Part shown: positions 61,419-64,000 of the stretch, piece by piece
Position numbering within the stretch: the first letter of the stretch is position 1
How the letters are laid out: every line of letters starts with the position of its first letter
Assembly (NCBI RefSeq): GCF_027580225.2
Contig: NC_073359.2
Span: 11,599,001-11,663,000 of the forward strand
From: Misgurnus anguillicaudatus
Lineage: Eukaryota; Chordata; Actinopteri; Cypriniformes; Cobitidae
Length of the DNA stretch: 64,000 nucleotides
Reading direction: 5' to 3'
Notes under the pieces: model-generated
Database searches by the model: none
Seen by the model: only the letters and a program-made list of their open reading frames with translations
What the model was told of the DNA's origin: nothing
Translations under genes and position numbers: made by a program

Positions 61419-61543
61419 GGTCTGTTACACCGTGCCAAACGTCGCTGGCTTATCACGGGAGCACAACGACAATGCACGAGCATCTCAAACGAAAACACTC
61501 GGGAGTTATTGACGATACACCCACAGAGAATAGGACAACGTAA
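61419..61543 (+). pseudogene. BED zinc-finger relic of hAT transposase
   Basis: Plus frame reads WSVTPCQTSLAYHGSTTTMH then EHLKRKHSGVIDDTPTENRT. The SLAYHGSTTTMHEHLKRKH core with H-x4-H is the C-terminal half of a BED finger found at the start of ZBED-type hAT transposases. The upstream part (KYF..SCDKR) is in another frame. A good donor (gtaagt) follows at 61541, as in intron-containing hAT genes. Confidence 0.75.
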
Positions 61544-61774
61544 GTAACTGTTATATGATTATTAATGAAACGTCGAGCTAGTCAGTACTGTTTTATTAAC
61601 TCTTTTGAGAAGTACAACGACTCTGTCTTTGGATGTTAAAGGCTATCAGTGTTTGCTCGTGATTCCGCCACGGAATCAACACTGGACGCAACAAATAGAT
61701 TTTTCATGATTCCCATTTACATTTTTATTTTACTATTTTAAACGGCTCAAATCATTGTTGCGAGTGTTCAGCGC

Positions 61775-61820
<46 letters not shown>
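61775..61820. repeat. (CT)n microsatellite
   Basis: About 22 uninterrupted ct units after gcgcgt; simple sequence repeat inside the nested hAT. Confidence 0.95.
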
Positions 61821-61824
<4 letters not shown>

Positions 61825-62823
61825 CTCATGTTGCTTGCAGCGCCTCGACTGCGCGCGCCACTCTCTTACGTGACAGTGAAAAGGTGGCAGTGTTTTTAAT
61901 TTATTGTCTTTTTTGCGTGAACGTCAACATTCACAGATGTCTCTGACAAAGACGACTGATCGAGTTAACATGACTTGAAGAAAGATTAGCAGTAGTGTGA
62001 GTCTGTGTGCGAGCTTTCTCCCTCCCTATGATGCTGTATGCCCGTGTTCTGTAGTCTATGTAACAACAACAACAACAGTGTATTCTCTTATATTTCTGAA
62101 TTTGCACCAAATTGTCTGCGCTATATCACTCGCATTTAAAATCAAGAAATGGCTCAAAACACAACAACAATTATGAGAAGAGCAACAGCAGTAAAGCTAC
62201 AATGTAAATGTATGGTGATTTTTGCATATCTAAATCAGGATTTTAGCAGCAGTTAAAGGAACAGCTGGTTGGATAAAAAACGAGGTGATGGGTCATGTTT
62301 AGTCACTATTTTATAGGCTACAACAGAACAGATAATATGTAAAATAGCATTCAGTTGTGTTAAAATGCAATATAAGATCAAAGAGTAGATGTGAAACATT
62401 TCATATTTCTGTTAAGCATCTACTTTGCACTGGAAGTTTTTATTATTATTTATATTGTTTACATTGTAATTTTTTATTTGGTAACATTTAAGTTATTCAT
62501 ATTGTTTATGACACCGATAGGTTCAAAATAAAATGGACACAATGAAATAACAAACACTTGAGTTTTTTTTAATTAGTCGTTTAGAATAGTCGACTATTCG
62601 AAAAATTAGTCGAAAGATTAGTCGTTAGAAAATTAGTCATTAGTGGCAGCACTAATTTGTATCGGTATCGGCCTTCAAAATCCTTTATCGGTCGGGCTCT
62701 AATTTGTAGCTGATGCAGCTGATATGGAATTTTTAACCCGATGCATAGCATCGTTAACTTTTATGCCAATGCACCGAGCGAATCTGGGAATCTTCCCATC
62801 CCTAGTGCACAGTCATGTTGGAA

Positions 62824-63460
62824 CTAGAGGTCGACCGATATGTTTTTTTTCTCTGGCCGATGCTGATTCCGATATTTAGAAATCAGGGCAGCCGATGGCC
62901 GATATATGATACCGATTTTCTGGGCCAATTTTCTATTTGTACATAATAATCAAAATGTCCTCATCATTAGCAAATATTTTAAATGCAAAAATTTCACTAT
63001 TTAAGTATTTTGCTAAAAAATGATGACTGGTCTATCTGAAGAGTTTTACAACCTCCTCCGCACCATGCATTTATCTGACACAGATATTACCTGACACTCT
63101 GCTGTCATCATTTCTTGCTCTTTGATCAGTTTTTTACCATGGCATTTATTGCTTTGAAAAATAAAATCCTTCTTTGGTAGACCTCATAAATTATTTAATC
63201 ATCATAAAGTTAACAAAGTAAACGTCTACGTTTTTTAGTGCAAATCTTTCTAAACACATTTACATTCTCATTTCTGAGGCGCTATGAGTGACTGATTGTG
63301 CTGACAGTGACGTCTTGCGAGTTCAAATGTGGACAGATCTGTTGTTTCGACCGTTTATTTAAACGAATTGTTTCAAAGGAGTCAGTTCGGGAATCGGATG
63401 CGTTGTGTGCTAATCCAGGCTGAGCAGCGCAAAACTGTAAACAAAGTGTTATTGTAACTC
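62824..63460. mobile_element. Left end of another hAT (ctagaggtcgaccgatatg)
   Basis: ctagaggtcgaccgatatgt followed by ggccgatgctgattccgata and gccgatggccgatatatgat is the start of a ggccgata-type hAT. The right end is not in the window; a Tc1 pseudogene follows. Confidence 0.6.
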
Positions 63461-63953
63461 GTAACAGGAAGGGGCCATCCCCAAAATGTTCCCAGAAAGT
63501 TGGGAGCATGAAATTGTCCAAAATGGGTTGGTATGATGAAGCATTAAGAGTTCCTTTCACTGGAAGGGGCCAAGCCCAACCCCTGAAAAACAACCCCACA
63601 CCATAATCCCTCCTCCAACAAACTTTACACTTGGCACAATGCAGTCAGGCAAGTACCGATCTCCTGGCAACTGCCAAACCCAGACTCGTCTTTTGGATTG
63701 CCAGACAGAGAAGCTAGATTCGTTGCTTCGGATAATACATCTTCCCTGCTCTAGAGTCCAGTGCATCCGGATGCTTTGCATTGACCTTGGTGATGTAAGG
63801 CTTGGATGCAGCTGCTTGGCCATGAAAGCCCATTCCATGAAGCTCTCTATGCACTGTTCTTGAGCTAATCTGAAGGCCACACGAAGTTTGGAGGTCTGTA
63901 GTTATTGACTTTGCAGAAAGTTGATGACTTCTGCGCACTGTGAGCCTTAGCAT
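63440..63953 (-). pseudogene. Tc1-like transposase pseudogene
   Basis: Minus-strand frames from 63953 down: [20 protein letters not shown] (HTH region end), then [20 protein letters not shown] and [19 protein letters not shown], then YQPILDNFMLPTFWEHFGDG before homology stops near 63465. The frame changes at least twice. The catalytic Asp in the usual SDES motif is Asn (SNES). The last third with the final acidic residue is missing. The N-terminal end runs out of the window. Confidence 0.88.
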
Positions 63954-64000
63954 GCGCTGACCCCCCTCTGTGTGGCCAAGTTGCTGTTGTTCCCAATTGC

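Larger units (their letters stand above)
61078..62654. mobile_element. Nested hAT tagtgctgccgcgaatagtc
   Basis: Ends tagtgctgccgcgaatagtc and attagtggcagcacta are flanked by perfect atttgtat duplications. Terminal zones have repeated tagtcgac motifs. It contains a BED-finger relic at 61419-61543 and a (CT)n run at 61775-61820. Confidence 0.88.
60586..62701. mobile_element. hAT element tagagcctgaccgatatatc with nested hAT
   Basis: Ends tagagcctgaccgatata and tttatcggtcgggctcta are flanked by perfect atttgtag duplications. Subterminal gccgatatt and tcggtatcgg motifs at both ends. The hAT at 61078-62654 is inserted in it. Confidence 0.85.

Noticed and set aside
1..64000. CRISPR array, prophage, operon or other prokaryotic system
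   Set aside because: Spliced vertebrate genes and fish transposons throughout; direct repeats seen are minisatellites or mobile elements.
57101..64000. pfn2 exon 1
   Set aside because: No segment encoding the profilin N-terminus (about 44 codons ending before PTEID) found on the minus strand; it must lie beyond the right edge.

Overview
The window is vertebrate nuclear DNA, almost certainly from a teleost and most likely a cypriniform fish. Genes have short exons with canonical GT/AG splice sites and long introns, CpG is low, and the proteins match fish versions of three vertebrate genes. The remaining DNA is dense in fish DNA transposons: hAT elements with 8-bp target duplications, TTAA-flanked hairpin MITEs, PIF/Harbinger-like and Tc1-like elements. 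The species call is an inference.

Gene layout: (1) the 3' part of srf (serum response factor) lies on + from about 2.49 to 9.14 kb. It covers six exons of the transactivation domain and the stop; the MADS-box exons lie left of the window. A 3'UTR of up to about 3.7 kb follows. (2) The complete coding sequence of rnf13 lies on + in nine coding exons from 15.79 to 45.55 kb (377 codons, signal peptide + PA domain + TM + RING-H2 + acidic/Ser tail). A poly(A) signal is at 46.12 kb. (3) pfn2 (profilin 2) lies on -, tail to tail with rnf13. It has exon 2 at 56.5-56.7 kb and two tandem alternative last exons at 52.1 and 51.7 kb; exon 1 lies right of the window. A truncated second copy of exon 2 lies at 57.25-57.37 kb.

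The rest is mobile DNA. Recurrent TTAA hairpin families (called A, C, D, E, F, H here) occur in two to five copies each. A 22-bp minisatellite in rnf13 intron 2 (21.4-25.7 kb) has taken in at least eight elements, including two divergent helicase-derived fragments. A 3.9-kb long inverted repeat (46.3-50.25 kb) separates rnf13 from pfn2 and has a family A MITE in each arm. From 53 to 64 kb there is a series of hAT elements, one nested in another, with clean 8-bp duplications, a BED-finger remnant and finally a Tc1 transposase pseudogene.

Most unusual observations: several hairpin MITE arms carry dense, strand-directional A-to-G (or T-to-C) substitution clusters, resembling adenosine deamination or a long-read artefact of inverted repeats. 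The pfn2 exon 2 duplication splits the splice signals between copies: the full copy lost its acceptor AG, while the truncated copy kept the acceptor but lost its donor. A phase-neutral 192-nt extra exon is inferred in srf. I found no operon-like, CRISPR or defence system; the window is not prokaryotic.
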